A stretch of 64,000 nt of DNA from a virus (IMGVR_UViG_3300043788_000169:1-64000), one strand, 5' to 3'. Numbered from the stretch's first letter, positions 8,270 through 16,756 are shown. Program-made: numbers and translations. Notes: generated from the sequence alone by a model not told the origin.

Positions 8270-8843
8270 GACAGCACAGCACCCCCGGCCCATGAGCGCG
8301 ATGGCCGACGAGGTTTTGGCATGGTGCGAGGCCAAGGGGTGGTATGACACCCCGGTCAGCTTCGGTGAGGCCATGGCCCTGCTGCACAGCGAGGTGGCCG
8401 AGGCTACCGAGGCGTGGCGGGTGTGGGGTCTGGCCGATGCTACGCCTCATTTCGGTGAACCGAGTCTGGACCCCAACCCCGGCGCCCCTGCTGTCAGCGC
8501 TATTGCCAAGCCGGAGGGCGTCGGCAGTGAGTTCGGAGACATCCTGATCCGGTGGCTGGACGACTCCCGGCGCTTTGGCGTCGACCCCGACCTCAAGGTC
8601 AACTCGCTGCCCAAGATCTCCAGCTCGTTCCTGGAGAACATGAACGCGCTGCACACGCTGATCTCCCAGGCGTCCCAATCGTTCTACGAGAACGACTTCT
8701 GGTGGAGTCGCAAGCACGCCCGGATCGTCGCGTTCCTGATCCTGCTCTGCGCGCATTACGAAATCGACCTGCACGCGGAGTACGACCGGAAGATGGCTTA
8801 CAACCGCATCCGTGCCTACCGGCACGGTGGCAAGCGCCAGTAA
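8256..8843 (+). CDS. MazG-like nucleotide pyrophosphohydrolase
   Basis: The 195-residue, mostly helical protein has the ExxE pair in LHSEVAEATEAWRVW and a second acidic motif in SEFGDILIRWLDDSRR, the metal-binding arrangement of all-alpha NTP pyrophosphatases (MazG/dUTPase-2 type). These hydrolyse NTP or dNTP to NMP and pyrophosphate, and phage versions may tune nucleotide pools or remove (p)ppGpp-like alarms. ATG 8256 follows GGGAGGCGG; an in-frame start at 8211 lacks an SD. A second, different MazG-like protein is at 51284. Confidence 0.7.
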   Translation: MTDTETAQHPRPMSAMADEVLAWCEAKGWYDTPVSFGEAMALLHSEVAEATEAWRVWGLADATPHFGEPSLDPNPGAPAVSAIAKPEGVGSEFGDILIRWLDDSRRFGVDPDLKVNSLPKISSSFLENMNALHTLISQASQSFYENDFWWSRKHARIVAFLILLCAHYEIDLHAEYDRKMAYNRIRAYRHGGKRQ

Positions 8844-9037
8844 TGCCCTGCGAGATAGTTCTTACAGGCAAGCCCGGAACGGGCGGGTGGGGGCTGTGTG
8901 TGCGGTGCCGGTGCATCGCCGGGCCGGCGCGGACGCGCTTTCACTGTGACCCGCTCGCGATCGTGTCCAGCCTTTCTGAGGCGTGGGCTGTCTGGCATGG
9001 CCACGTTGCGCAAAAGCGTCTGGAGGCAGCAGCATGA
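8843..9037 (+). CDS. Small cysteine-containing hypothetical protein
   Basis: This 64-residue protein is unrecognised. It has CxxCxC (CVRCRC) and a later cysteine (HCD), so it may bind a metal. Its ATG shares its A with the preceding stop codon, and it overlaps the clamp-loader start by 4 bases, indicating coupled translation. Confidence 0.55.
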   Translation: MPCEIVLTGKPGTGGWGLCVRCRCIAGPARTRFHCDPLAIVSSLSEAWAVWHGHVAQKRLEAAA

Positions 9038-10197
9038 TCGGTGACGACCTGGAATCCCTGGCCCTGCGCTACCGCCCGCGGCGGTTCGCTGACGTGGCTG
9101 GCCAGCTTGCTTCGGTGGCGATTCTCTACCAGATGAGCATCCGCAGGAAGATCCCGGCAGCCTCGGTCCTCTACGGCAACCGGGGCTCGGGCAAGACCAC
9201 CACGGCCCGGATCATCGCGGCCGCTCTCAACTGCAAGGCAGGCCCCGGCCAGCCGGACGCCTACCCGTGCCTGGACTGCCCGTCCTGCCGGGCGGTGTGG
9301 AACAACACCAGCCTGGACTACATGGAGATCGACGCCGCGAGCAACGGCTCGGCCGAGAAGGTGCGCACGCTTCGTGAGGAGCTGGCCTACTCCAGCTCGA
9401 CCGGGCAGCGGGTCGTGGTCCTGGACGAGGCGCACTCGATGTCTGTGGTGGCGTTCAATGCCATCCTCAAGCTGCTGGAAGAGCCGCCGCCGGGCGTCTT
9501 GTTCATCCTGTGCACCACTGAGCTGGCCAAGATCCTGCCCACGGTGCGCAGCCGGTGTGTCTCGTTCCGGTTCGCGCGGCTGGGGATCGACGTCATCGCC
9601 GCCCGGCTGGCCTGGATCTGCCAGCAGGAGGGAATCTCAGCCGATCCAGCGCTGCTGGCCGCCATTGCTGAGCAGGCCGACGGCGCCATGCGTGACGCGG
9701 TCATGATGCTGGACCAGCTGCAGAGCGTGGGGATCTGCGATCTCGCCCATTTCCAGGCCATGACCGGGTGGGCTGACTACGCCCCTGGGCTCATCGCCGC
9801 CATGCTGGCCGGGGATGACGCCTCGATGTTCACCCAGCTCGACACGGTGCTCCAGCAGAACGGCGACTACGCCGAGGTGAGCACCAAGCTGGTGAGCTGC
9901 CTGCGCGATCTTCTGGTGCTGCTTGGTGGAGGCCAGATCACCGCCCAGGGAGCTGCCCTGGAGGCACGCACCTCACTGGCCAGCCGGCTGGACGCCCCGC
10001 GTGTTGCTCGCGCCATGCGTGTGATGTGGGAGCTGAAGACCAGGGTGGCTAGAACCGAGCCCAAGGCCATGCTGGAGCTGGCGTGTGCCGTGCTGGCCAG
10101 CGAGCTGCGGCCGCCGCGGGCCGGCGGCTCCATGACTGAAGTGCCGCAGACGCTGACGCTCGCCCAGATGGGGAACGGGCACCGCATTTCTGCTTGA
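9034..10197 (+). CDS. dnaX: DnaX-like clamp loader (gamma/tau type)
   Basis: The 387-residue protein carries the full DnaX signature. This comprises RYRP near residue 12, Walker A GNRGSGKTT (48-56), a four-cysteine zinc module (C67, C79, C82, C85), Walker B VVVLDEAHS (127-135) and the SRC motif RSRC (172-175), then the helical collar domain. It should use ATP to load the phage sliding clamp encoded at 2212-3468. It is gamma-length, lacking the long tau extension. No separate delta or delta' gene is visible here, so the phage may use host subunits. Confidence 0.88.
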   Translation: MIGDDLESLALRYRPRRFADVAGQLASVAILYQMSIRRKIPAASVLYGNRGSGKTTTARIIAAALNCKAGPGQPDAYPCLDCPSCRAVWNNTSLDYMEIDAASNGSAEKVRTLREELAYSSSTGQRVVVLDEAHSMSVVAFNAILKLLEEPPPGVLFILCTTELAKILPTVRSRCVSFRFARLGIDVIAARLAWICQQEGISADPALLAAIAEQADGAMRDAVMMLDQLQSVGICDLAHFQAMTGWADYAPGLIAAMLAGDDASMFTQLDTVLQQNGDYAEVSTKLVSCLRDLLVLLGGGQITAQGAALEARTSLASRLDAPRVARAMRVMWELKTRVARTEPKAMLELACAVLASELRPPRAGGSMTEVPQTLTLAQMGNGHRISA

Positions 10198-10233
10198 GGC
10201 TGCCGCCGGTCCCCGGGTGGCGATAGCTCGTGC

Positions 10234-11190
10234 ATGAGAATCCTGGTGACCGGCGGGGCCGGCTTTATCGGGTCGGCGCTGGTGCGCCGGCTGGCAGCGG
10301 ATGACCATGAAGTCGTCGTGCTGGACGACTGCTCCCGGGGGCAGTTTGAGCGCCTGACCGGAGTGCCCTGCCACCGGATCCCTGGGGATGTCCGGGACGA
10401 GGACGCGGTCCTGGAGGGCATGCAGGGCTGCGATGCTGTGATTCACGCCGCGTATCTGCAAGGCACCCAGACGTTCTACGCCGAGCCCCGTGCGGTGCTC
10501 GATGTCGCGCTGCGCGGGATCCTGAATGTCCTGTCGGCCTGCGAGAAGCGCGGGACGCCTGACCTGCTGCTCATCTCCAGCTCCGAGGCATATCAGGTTG
10601 CGCCCACAGTGCCGACGCCGGAGGAGATCCCGCTCGTCGTCCCCGATGTGCAGAATCCGCGGTACAGCTACGGCGGCGGGAAGATCTCCTCCGAGCTGTG
10701 CGCTCTCGCCTGGCATCACGCCGGAGTGCTCGACCGCGCCATCATCGCCCGGCCGCACAACGTCATCGGGCCGGACATGGGCCGCGAGCACGTGATCCCG
10801 GAGTTCGCCATCCGGATGGGCAAGCTCGTGCGTGAGCACCACCGCGGGGTCATCCCGTTCCCGATCCAGGGCACGGGCGGGGAGACACGCAGCTTCTGCT
10901 ACATAGATGACTGCGTGGAGCAGCTGTACCGGCTGCTCATGCGTGCGCCGGAGGGCCCGAGCGTCTGGCACGTCGGGAACATGGACGAGCGTACGATAGC
11001 CGACGTCGCTTACGCGGTGGCTGCCTGTTACGGCCGGGAGATCAAGGTCGTGCCGGGCAAGCTGCCCAAGGGCTCGCCTCCGCGGCGCCTGCCGGACACC
11101 GCCAAGATCGAGGCTCTCGGGTGCAAGGCCGTGGTCCCGTTTGATGAGGCTGTGCGCCGGACGGTCGCCTGGTACCAGCACAATGGGTGA
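10234..11190 (+). CDS. NAD-dependent nucleotide-sugar epimerase/dehydratase
   Basis: The 318-residue protein has the extended-SDR Rossmann motif TGGAGFIG near the N-terminus and the catalytic YGGGK (YxxxK). It should act on a nucleotide sugar (UDP- or dTDP-linked), as in GalE or RmlB relatives; which one cannot be told. It opens the sugar cassette and is followed with an 8-base overlap by a C-methyltransferase. No SD is visible; the start lies 9 bases after CGAT (10222-10224), a spacing repeated at many genes in this window. Confidence 0.8.
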   Translation: MRILVTGGAGFIGSALVRRLAADDHEVVVLDDCSRGQFERLTGVPCHRIPGDVRDEDAVLEGMQGCDAVIHAAYLQGTQTFYAEPRAVLDVALRGILNVLSACEKRGTPDLLLISSSEAYQVAPTVPTPEEIPLVVPDVQNPRYSYGGGKISSELCALAWHHAGVLDRAIIARPHNVIGPDMGREHVIPEFAIRMGKLVREHHRGVIPFPIQGTGGETRSFCYIDDCVEQLYRLLMRAPEGPSVWHVGNMDERTIADVAYAVAACYGREIKVVPGKLPKGSPPRRLPDTAKIEALGCKAVVPFDEAVRRTVAWYQHNG

Positions 11191-12313
11191 GGTCACCGAG
11201 TGCGGAATCTGCGGCAGCCCGGAGCTGGACCTCCTCCTGGACATGGGGCTGCAGCCGCTGGCCGAGCGCGAGAGCCCGCTGTACCCGCTGGTCTTGCTGA
11301 AGTGCACCAACTGCACGCTGGTGCAGCTCAGTTACATCGTGGATCAGCAGGAGGTGTTCCCTCCCGATCACCCGTACGCCACCGGCAACACCCGGTTCCT
11401 GCGCGAGCACTTCGCGAGGCTGGCGGCCGAGCTGGTGGCCAAGAGGCTGAAGCACGGTGATCTGGCGATCGACATCGGCGCGAACGACGGCACCCTGCTG
11501 GCGGAGATCGGGCTGGCGGCGCCAGGCGTGCGGCTGGCCGCGGTCGAGCCCACTAACCAGGCCCGCAAGTGCCGTCAGCGCGGCATCAGCACCTACCAGA
11601 AATTCTTCACCCCGGAGGTGGCCGGCGAGATTCTGCACGCCCACGGCTGGGCCAAGGTCATCACCGCCAGCAATGTGCTGGCTCACGTCCCGGACCCGCA
11701 CGGGTTCGTGCACGGGGTCACCACGCTGCTGGACCCGGATGGCGGTGTGTTTGTCACCGAGAACCATGATTGGTCCAGCATTATCAATGGTCTGCAGGTC
11801 GACACCATCTACCACGAGCATCTGAGGTATTACTCTGTCGCAGCTCTGTCGCACCTGCTGGCTGTGCACGGCCTTGAGGTGTCCGGTGTCGAGCCGGTGC
11901 CTACGCACGGGGGATCCCTGCGGGTGACCGCCTGCAAGACCAGAGGCTCGCTCAGGAACCGCTCCAGGCAGGCCATGAGTTCGCTGCGCACCCTGGTGGC
12001 CCGGGCGGCCGCGGCGGGCCCGGTCTACGGCATCGGCGCAGCGACCCGCGCGACCCCGCTGATTCACTACGCCGGGATTGCGGACCAGCTCGCCTGTGTC
12101 TGTGAGGTCTCCACCAGTGAGAAGATAGGAACGTGCATGCCGGGCACCGCCATCCCGGTGGTGGATGAGGCCAAGCTGGTGGCTGACCAGCCGCCGCACG
12201 CTCTGCTGTTCTCCTGGCACATCGCGGACAGCCTGGTCCCCAAGCTCCGTGAGATGGGTTACCGTGGCAGGCTGATCGTTCCCCTCCCAGAGCCGAGGAT
12301 CATAGATGGCTAA
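11183..12313 (+). CDS. Sugar C-methyltransferase (NovU/TylC3-like)
   Basis: The 376-residue protein has three regions. These are an N-terminal zinc module (CGICGS...KCTNC), a central SAM-binding Rossmann segment (LAIDIGANDGTLL) with a VTENHDW stretch, and a C-terminal domain with GIGAATRATPLIHY and FSWHIAD. This is the three-part plan of sugar C-methyltransferases that add methyl to C-3 or C-5 of dTDP-keto-deoxysugars. With the epimerase and cupin it suggests the phage makes a branched deoxysugar. It overlaps the preceding and following genes by 8 bases. Confidence 0.8.
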   Translation: MGEVTECGICGSPELDLLLDMGLQPLAERESPLYPLVLLKCTNCTLVQLSYIVDQQEVFPPDHPYATGNTRFLREHFARLAAELVAKRLKHGDLAIDIGANDGTLLAEIGLAAPGVRLAAVEPTNQARKCRQRGISTYQKFFTPEVAGEILHAHGWAKVITASNVLAHVPDPHGFVHGVTTLLDPDGGVFVTENHDWSSIINGLQVDTIYHEHLRYYSVAALSHLLAVHGLEVSGVEPVPTHGGSLRVTACKTRGSLRNRSRQAMSSLRTLVARAAAAGPVYGIGAATRATPLIHYAGIADQLACVCEVSTSEKIGTCMPGTAIPVVDEAKLVADQPPHALLFSWHIADSLVPKLREMGYRGRLIVPLPEPRIIDG

Positions 12314-12668
12314 GAGCTTCGAGGATGAGCGCGGCCTGATTCAGGATCTCTTCGAGGGTCCGCTCGACGCTGTGACACGGATCTTCACCGTAGCGGGGGG
12401 TGTGCGCGGGAACCACATTCACCGCGAGACTCACCAGTGGACCTACGTCTGGAGCGGGTCGATGCTCACTGTCCTGGAAGACGACGCCGGGCAGCGCCAC
12501 GAGGACACCCGTTATCCGGGAGACCTGGTTCACGAGCCGCCGGGTATGGCGCACGCCTGGAGGGCTCTGGAGGACACCTGGGTGCTGGTCTTCACCTGCG
12601 GCCCGCGCTCGGGCGAGAACTACGAGAGCGACGTCCAGCGCCTGGCACCGGAGGATCACCTGCTGTGA
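12306..12668 (+). CDS. Cupin-fold sugar-modifying enzyme (WxcM/FdtA-like)
   Basis: The 120-residue single-domain cupin contains GNHIHRETHQWTYVWSGS and a second-strand PPGMAHAWRAL, the paired histidine motifs of dTDP-sugar isomerases or epimerases of the WxcM/FdtA group. It lies between the C-methyltransferase and a glycosyltransferase with short overlaps on both sides, which supports a step on the same sugar nucleotide. A binding-only cupin is an alternative. Confidence 0.7.
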   Translation: MAKSFEDERGLIQDLFEGPLDAVTRIFTVAGGVRGNHIHRETHQWTYVWSGSMLTVLEDDAGQRHEDTRYPGDLVHEPPGMAHAWRALEDTWVLVFTCGPRSGENYESDVQRLAPEDHLL

Positions 12669-13501
12669 GCGATTTCAGCGACATGTGCGTCATCGTGATG
12701 GCGTGGCGCCGTCCCTACTACCTGCGCCGGACCCTGATGTCCTGGGCCGCCGTCCCCGAGGTCAAGCAGATCGCCAAGTTCGCCATCGGCCTGGGCGAGC
12801 ATCCCCGCAAGGGGGAAAACCTGGCGGTGGTCGCTGAGGCCGAGGAAGTTATGGGGCGGTCTATCGATATCTGGCCAGACAGCCCCCAGGCGCAGGCGAG
12901 CCCGGCGATGCACCGGCCTATGGGCGAGGCAGCCAACCTTGCGTGGTCGCATCCGGAGATAGGGTGGGTGATCCTCTGCGAGGACGACAGCCCGGTATCC
13001 GACGACATCCTGCGCTACCAGCGCTGGGCCCGGGACACCTTCGAGGATGACCCGCGGGTGCTCCTGGTGTGCTCGCACAACATCCCGTGGGTGGAAAGCG
13101 GCCCTGGGGTGGTCGACGGCTACAGCCTGGCGCCTTCGGACAAGGTTCCCCACCCGCCTGATGAGGCTAATGAGGACCAGAGCGCGGTCCGGCTCAAGCA
13201 GGGGTTTGACTCGCGCAGCTGGGGCACGTGGCGTGACCGGTGGGAGCAGATCCTGGAGCCTACCTGGGACTGGGAGTGCAATTCAGGGGGCGCCAACGAC
13301 TCTGGCATCGACTGGAACATAGCTACCCGGGTGATGCCCCGGGGCGGGTATCTGTCCGCGGTGCCCGATGCTTGCCGGTGTCTCAATATTGGCCGCGACG
13401 AGGGTGTCTACATGATCGCGGCCGACAAGCCGGAAGGCTGGGTCAGCTCACAGTCTTTCCGGGAGCACCGCGGGGATGTCGAGTACAGGATCGTGAGATA
13501 A
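12665..13501 (+). CDS. Glycosyltransferase-like protein (GT-A)
   Basis: The 278-residue protein starts with CVIVMAWRRPYYLRRTL, a nucleotide-sugar transferase opening, and has an acidic CEDDSPVSDD in place of the DxD motif. A GSWGTW-like stretch and conserved tryptophans follow. GTG 12665 overlaps the cupin stop, and the next gene begins one base after its stop. It probably transfers the sugar made by the neighbouring genes, but the acceptor is unknown. Confidence 0.65.
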   Translation: MSDFSDMCVIVMAWRRPYYLRRTLMSWAAVPEVKQIAKFAIGLGEHPRKGENLAVVAEAEEVMGRSIDIWPDSPQAQASPAMHRPMGEAANLAWSHPEIGWVILCEDDSPVSDDILRYQRWARDTFEDDPRVLLVCSHNIPWVESGPGVVDGYSLAPSDKVPHPPDEANEDQSAVRLKQGFDSRSWGTWRDRWEQILEPTWDWECNSGGANDSGIDWNIATRVMPRGGYLSAVPDACRCLNIGRDEGVYMIAADKPEGWVSSQSFREHRGDVEYRIVR

Positions 13502-14140
13502 ATGCAGATCACCTCGTGCGGGAAGCCCCTTACTATCCCGGATATGTACGCCGGGGATTACGAGCAGGAAATCGAGATCCGGGACCGGTGGTGGCGCATA
13601 GAGCCAGGTGACGTCGTCCTCGACATCGGGGCCTCCCTCGGCACCTACACCCTCCCGGCGCTGGCCCGTGGTGCGACGGTCTACGCCGTGGATGTGCTGG
13701 AGCAGAGCCCGCTGATCGCGATGGTGGAGGCTAACGGATTCGCAGACGCTGCCGTCTTCATTAAGGTGGCCATGGGTGACGCCCACGGCTACCCGCCGGA
13801 ACTCACCGCCGCGGTGCATGCGAACCCGGTCATCTACCCCGGCCTTGCCGACACCGCCTGGACCACGGTGGACCGGCTGGCGGAAGAATGTTCCCTCACC
13901 CGCCTGGACTGGATCAAGATCGATACTGAGGGCGCTGAGGTGCCGATCCTGCGGGGTGCTGGCGAGACGCTGGCCCGCTTCCACCCGACGCTGCTGATCG
14001 AGGAGCACTCTCATCTGCCGCACATCCGTGCGATGGACAACGCCAATCAGCTGCGCGGGATCCTCGGCCACCACGGCTACACCCACGAGGTGGCGGTTTA
14101 CAAAGAGCGTGAGCTGTGGTTCTGCACCTGGGCAGGATGA
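13502..14140 (+). CDS. FkbM-family SAM methyltransferase
   Basis: The 212-residue protein has the SAM motif VVLDIGASLGTYTLP, then AVDVLEQSP, the FkbM landmark LDWIKIDTEGAE and a C-terminal LLIEEH. FkbM enzymes O-methylate sugars or small metabolites. It directly abuts the preceding glycosyltransferase, so capping or methylating a glycan made by this cassette is the natural inference. Confidence 0.8.
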   Translation: MQITSCGKPLTIPDMYAGDYEQEIEIRDRWWRIEPGDVVLDIGASLGTYTLPALARGATVYAVDVLEQSPLIAMVEANGFADAAVFIKVAMGDAHGYPPELTAAVHANPVIYPGLADTAWTTVDRLAEECSLTRLDWIKIDTEGAEVPILRGAGETLARFHPTLLIEEHSHLPHIRAMDNANQLRGILGHHGYTHEVAVYKERELWFCTWAG

Positions 14141-14141
14141 C

Positions 14142-14927
14142 GTGGCTCTGCGGTGGCACCCATTCATGTTCTATAACGAATTTGAATGGCTGGAATGCCA
14201 GCTCACTGAGACCTATGAGCGGATGCACCGCTACATCCTGATCGAGGCCACGCTGGATCATCAGGGGCATTCCAAGCCGCTGTACTACGATGAGAACAAG
14301 GACCGCTTCGCCCAGTGGTCGGACAAGATTATTCATCTCATCGTCCGGAATCTGCCCACCGCCCAGACGACGGCTAACCACTGGGAGAGAGAGCGGCCGC
14401 AGCGCGACGCGGCCATGGCTGTGCTCGAAGCACAGGCGAAGCCGGAAGACCTGGTCATCAACATGGACGTGGACGAGGTGCCGTCCCCGACTACCATGCT
14501 GTGCGAGACCAGCCAGATCCTTGGGCTGCGCGTTGCCAATCACCTGTTTGCCGTGGACTGGTTTGCTGAGCTGGGCGTCATGGGCACGCTCATCCCGGTG
14601 CACTGCCTGGACTTCTCCGGCCAGCCTTCCGAGATCGCCGGGGCGGTCCGCGGCGGTCTGTCCTGGGTTCGTGAGCACCGCCCGGACTACCCGGTGCTGG
14701 AGCACGCCGGTCACCACTTCTCCTGGGTCGGCGGGGTTGAGGAGTACCGGGTCAAGGACCAGCGCTCGCCGCACACCGAGCACAGTGCTGAGCGCATGGC
14801 CGAGGGCCAGCCTGAGCGTGCTTACTACGAAGGTGGCGGCTCCCAGGTAGCCTGTGAGGCTGATGAGACCTATCCGCGCTACATCCGGGAGCGCCGCTGC
14901 CCGCCGGGCTGGTTCCGCCCTCGCTAG
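14142..14927 (+). CDS. GT17-like glycosyltransferase
   Basis: The 261-residue protein resembles family GT17: FYNEFEWLECQLTE near the start, YILIEATLDHQG, and NMDVDEVPSP as the metal-binding acidic motif. GT17 enzymes of bacteria and viruses attach a sugar, often GlcNAc, to an existing glycan. GTG 14142 follows GGATGA at short distance. The gene belongs to the 10.2-15.6 kb cassette. Confidence 0.7.
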   Translation: MALRWHPFMFYNEFEWLECQLTETYERMHRYILIEATLDHQGHSKPLYYDENKDRFAQWSDKIIHLIVRNLPTAQTTANHWERERPQRDAAMAVLEAQAKPEDLVINMDVDEVPSPTTMLCETSQILGLRVANHLFAVDWFAELGVMGTLIPVHCLDFSGQPSEIAGAVRGGLSWVREHRPDYPVLEHAGHHFSWVGGVEEYRVKDQRSPHTEHSAERMAEGQPERAYYEGGGSQVACEADETYPRYIRERRCPPGWFRPR

Positions 14928-14936
14928 GGAGTCCTC

Positions 14937-15599
14937 TTGCTGATCGCGATGCCGGTAGACAACCGGCCCGGTGATCTCGCTCATTCGCTCGACAGCTGGA
15001 GCCGGGTGCGGCCGCCGGGCGGCGAGCCCCTGGAGTTCATCTTTGCCGTCGAGCCCGACCCCGACATCGTCCCGGAGATCATCCACCGCTATGCCAGGAC
15101 GTTCAACTGGAAGGTGGACATCTTCCAGAACGAGAACCGGCTGGGCCCAGACCTCAACCCCGCCCACGCACTGGAGCTAGCGTTCCGGCGCTCGCCCAAA
15201 GTGGTGTTCGCTGGCGACAGTGTGGTCGTGTCCACCGATGTTGCCGAGTACCTGAGCTGGGGGCTGGACTGGTTTGAGCACGATGCCCAGTGCCTGGCGG
15301 TCTGCACCTTCGAGGAGCACGGCACTTCCCTCAACACCCAGCTCGCGCGCACCGACTTCGCGTTCACCCCAGCCTGCTTCGGGATGTGGGGCAGCCGGTG
15401 GGACCGGATGCGGCACTGGGACTTCAAGGCAACTCCGGACTTCCGGTGGACTGACTACGTCCAGCAGCGCCATCTCCTGCCCACCGGCCGGTATGTGATC
15501 AAGCCCTGGCAGTCCCGCTCGCAGCCGATCCGCGGCCCGCGGTCCTCCAGCTTCGAGCAGGACGTTGAGCCTCAGCCGGCCTACAGCCTGACTGCATAA
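14937..15599 (+). CDS. Putative glycosyltransferase
   Basis: The 220-residue protein opens with LIAMPVDNRPGDLAHSLDSW and continues with EFIFAVEPDPDI and LGPDLNPAHALE, similar in layout to family 2-like transferases, but the DxD region is less clear (VVFAGDSVVVS). TTG 14937 follows GGGAG; ATG 14949 is a possible alternative start. It is the last gene of the sugar cassette before the tRNA array. Confidence 0.6.
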   Translation: MLIAMPVDNRPGDLAHSLDSWSRVRPPGGEPLEFIFAVEPDPDIVPEIIHRYARTFNWKVDIFQNENRLGPDLNPAHALELAFRRSPKVVFAGDSVVVSTDVAEYLSWGLDWFEHDAQCLAVCTFEEHGTSLNTQLARTDFAFTPACFGMWGSRWDRMRHWDFKATPDFRWTDYVQQRHLLPTGRYVIKPWQSRSQPIRGPRSSSFEQDVEPQPAYSLTA

Positions 15600-15628
15600 G
15601 CGCAGCTCTGCGCCGTATCAGCGTCGTG

Positions 15629-15721
15629 GCCCCCGTAGCCCAACTGGCGAGGCGCACCAGTTAAACGGTTTGCGACGCGAATGCGACGCGTTTGCGGGTT
15701 CGAGTCCCGCCGGGGGCACCA
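15629..15721 (+). tRNA. Class II tRNA-like gene with duplicated variable arm, isotype uncertain
   Basis: A 7-bp acceptor (GCCCCCG/CGGGGGC), a canonical T-arm (GCGGG-TTCGAGT-CCCGC) and an encoded CCA are clear. The anticodon arm pairs poorly; TAA (Leu) is the reading if U33 is kept. The variable region contains a near-tandem repeat, TGCGACGCG twice. Confidence 0.5.
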
Positions 15722-15754
15722 GATGAAGTTCTGCAAGATGGCCCGGAAAAATAG

Positions 15755-15783
15755 TTGACACGGGTCTACCGGCATCGTATGGT
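15755..15783 (+). promoter_or_regulatory. Promoter with operator-like palindrome (copy 1)
   Basis: TTGACA at 15755-15760 and TATGGT at 15778-15783 are separated by 17 bases. The -35 lies in TTGACACGGGTCTACC, which differs by one base from two other copies at 32564 and 47161. It probably drives the tRNA array. Confidence 0.7.
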
Positions 15784-15789
15784 AGGTAC

Positions 15790-15888
15790 ATGATGAAGTA
15801 CAGGTACTCAGAGCAGCGAGTGCAGGATGGCAATCATGCCATCCCGTGCCCCGCCATGCTGGGGACCAGCGAGGTGGCTTCTGGGTAG
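15790..15888 (+). CDS. Possible leaderless 32-residue peptide
   Basis: An ATG-ATG pair begins 6 bases after the TATGGT box, where transcription would start, so this short ORF (MMKYRYSEQR...) could be translated from a leaderless transcript at the head of the tRNA operon. It contains the hairpin at 15825-15844. There is no homology evidence, and it may simply be non-coding leader RNA. Confidence 0.3.
   Translation: MMKYRYSEQRVQDGNHAIPCPAMLGTSEVASG
15825..15844 (+). other. Perfect 8-bp hairpin in tRNA operon leader
   Basis: GGATGGCA-ATCA-TGCCATCC forms a perfect stem with a 4-base loop about 35 bases after the predicted transcription start. It is not followed by a T-run, so processing or stability is more likely than termination. 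Confidence 0.5.
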
Positions 15889-15962
15889 ACCGCAAGGAAC
15901 TCCGGAAAGCCGCTCGCAGGGACAGAAGCCCTCGCGGGCGGTTTGCGTTTCAACTGAACATA

Positions 15963-16033
15963 GGGACGTAGTTCAGCGGCCAGAACGGCAGCCTCCAAAA
16001 CTGCGCGTCGGGGGTTCGACTCCTCCCGTCCCT
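15963..16033 (+). tRNA. tRNA-Trp(CCA)
   Basis: Acceptor GGGACG/CGTCCC, anticodon loop CTCCAAA (U33) and T-loop TTCGACT. CCA is not encoded. Confidence 0.85.
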
Positions 16034-16213
16034 GCGGAGCACCACCCTGAAGGCTGGGGTGAACGTGCCAGCAGATTGATAACTCAACAGCGTGAGCATC
16101 GCCCAGGGCGCCATCCCTGGGCACAAGACTCCCCGAGCCGGGTGCACGGCAGCTCGTGGCAACGCCGCGGTTGCCGTGCCGGGCGGAAACGTCGGCCCGG
16201 CCGGGGAGCACAT

Positions 16214-16285
16214 GGGGATGAGAAGCTGAGGTAGCGACCGCGCCCTGCAAGCGTTGGTGACTCGGTTCGATTCCGAGCATCTCCA
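16214..16285 (+). tRNA. tRNA-Ala(TGC), C33
   Basis: Acceptor GGGGATG/CATCTCC carries the G3-U70 alanine identity pair. Counting back from the T-arm (CTCGG-TTCGATT-CCGAG) with a 5-base variable loop places loop CCTGCAA, hence C33 and TGC. The outer anticodon-stem pair is mismatched. Confidence 0.75.
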
Positions 16286-16370
16286 CGGCGTTTTTGGCAG
16301 CTGCCCACGTCCTGGCGCATCAGGTAACCCCTGCTCTGTCCCCAGATCAGGCTAAAAACAACTGCCACCA

Positions 16371-16444
16371 CGGGATATGGCTCAGTTTGGCAGAGCGCGC
16401 GGTCCGGGGCCGCGAGGGCGCTGGTTCAAATCCAGCTATCCCGA
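16371..16444 (+). tRNA. tRNA-Pro(CGG), C33
   Basis: Acceptor CGGGATA/TATCCCG with A73, anticodon stem CGCGG/CCGCG and loop TCCGGGG. C33 replaces U33. Confidence 0.82.
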
Positions 16445-16585
16445 CATGGTCCGGTGAGTAGGGATGACAACCGAGGGGCCGGGCAGCAACGTGGGATCAA
16501 CATGTGAGTCGACCTTTGCCCACCCGCAAGCGGGAACCTGCGGAGTTAGTCACCGCAGCAGCCTGGGAAGCGGTCGGTCGGACAA

Positions 16586-16657
16586 CGGGATGTCGCGTAA
16601 GGGTTAGCGCGCCTGCTTTGGGAGCAGGCAGTCAAGGTTCGAGTCCTTGTATCCCGA
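16586..16657 (+). tRNA. tRNA-Pro(TGG)
   Basis: Acceptor CGGGATG/TATCCCG, anticodon arm CCTGC-TTTGGGA-GCAGG and T-loop TTCGAGT. U33 is normal. Confidence 0.88.
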
Positions 16658-16659
16658 CC

Positions 16660-16693
16660 GGGGGAGATGCGGGTTCGAGTCCCGTCCTGTCCG
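16660..16693 (+). tRNA. 3' half of a reversed-order (permuted?) tRNA
   Basis: Contains a 3' anticodon strand GGGGG (16660-16664), a T-arm (GCGGG-TTCGAGT-CCCGT) and a 3' acceptor strand CCTGTCC (16686-16692) with G73. The matching 5' acceptor GGACAGG lies downstream at 16757, not upstream. Confidence 0.6.
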
Positions 16694-16756
16694 TGAAAAC
16701 TCTCCGCGGCGGCCGATCTGCAGGCGGCTGGCCGGCCAGGGCCCTGGTCAGGAGAG

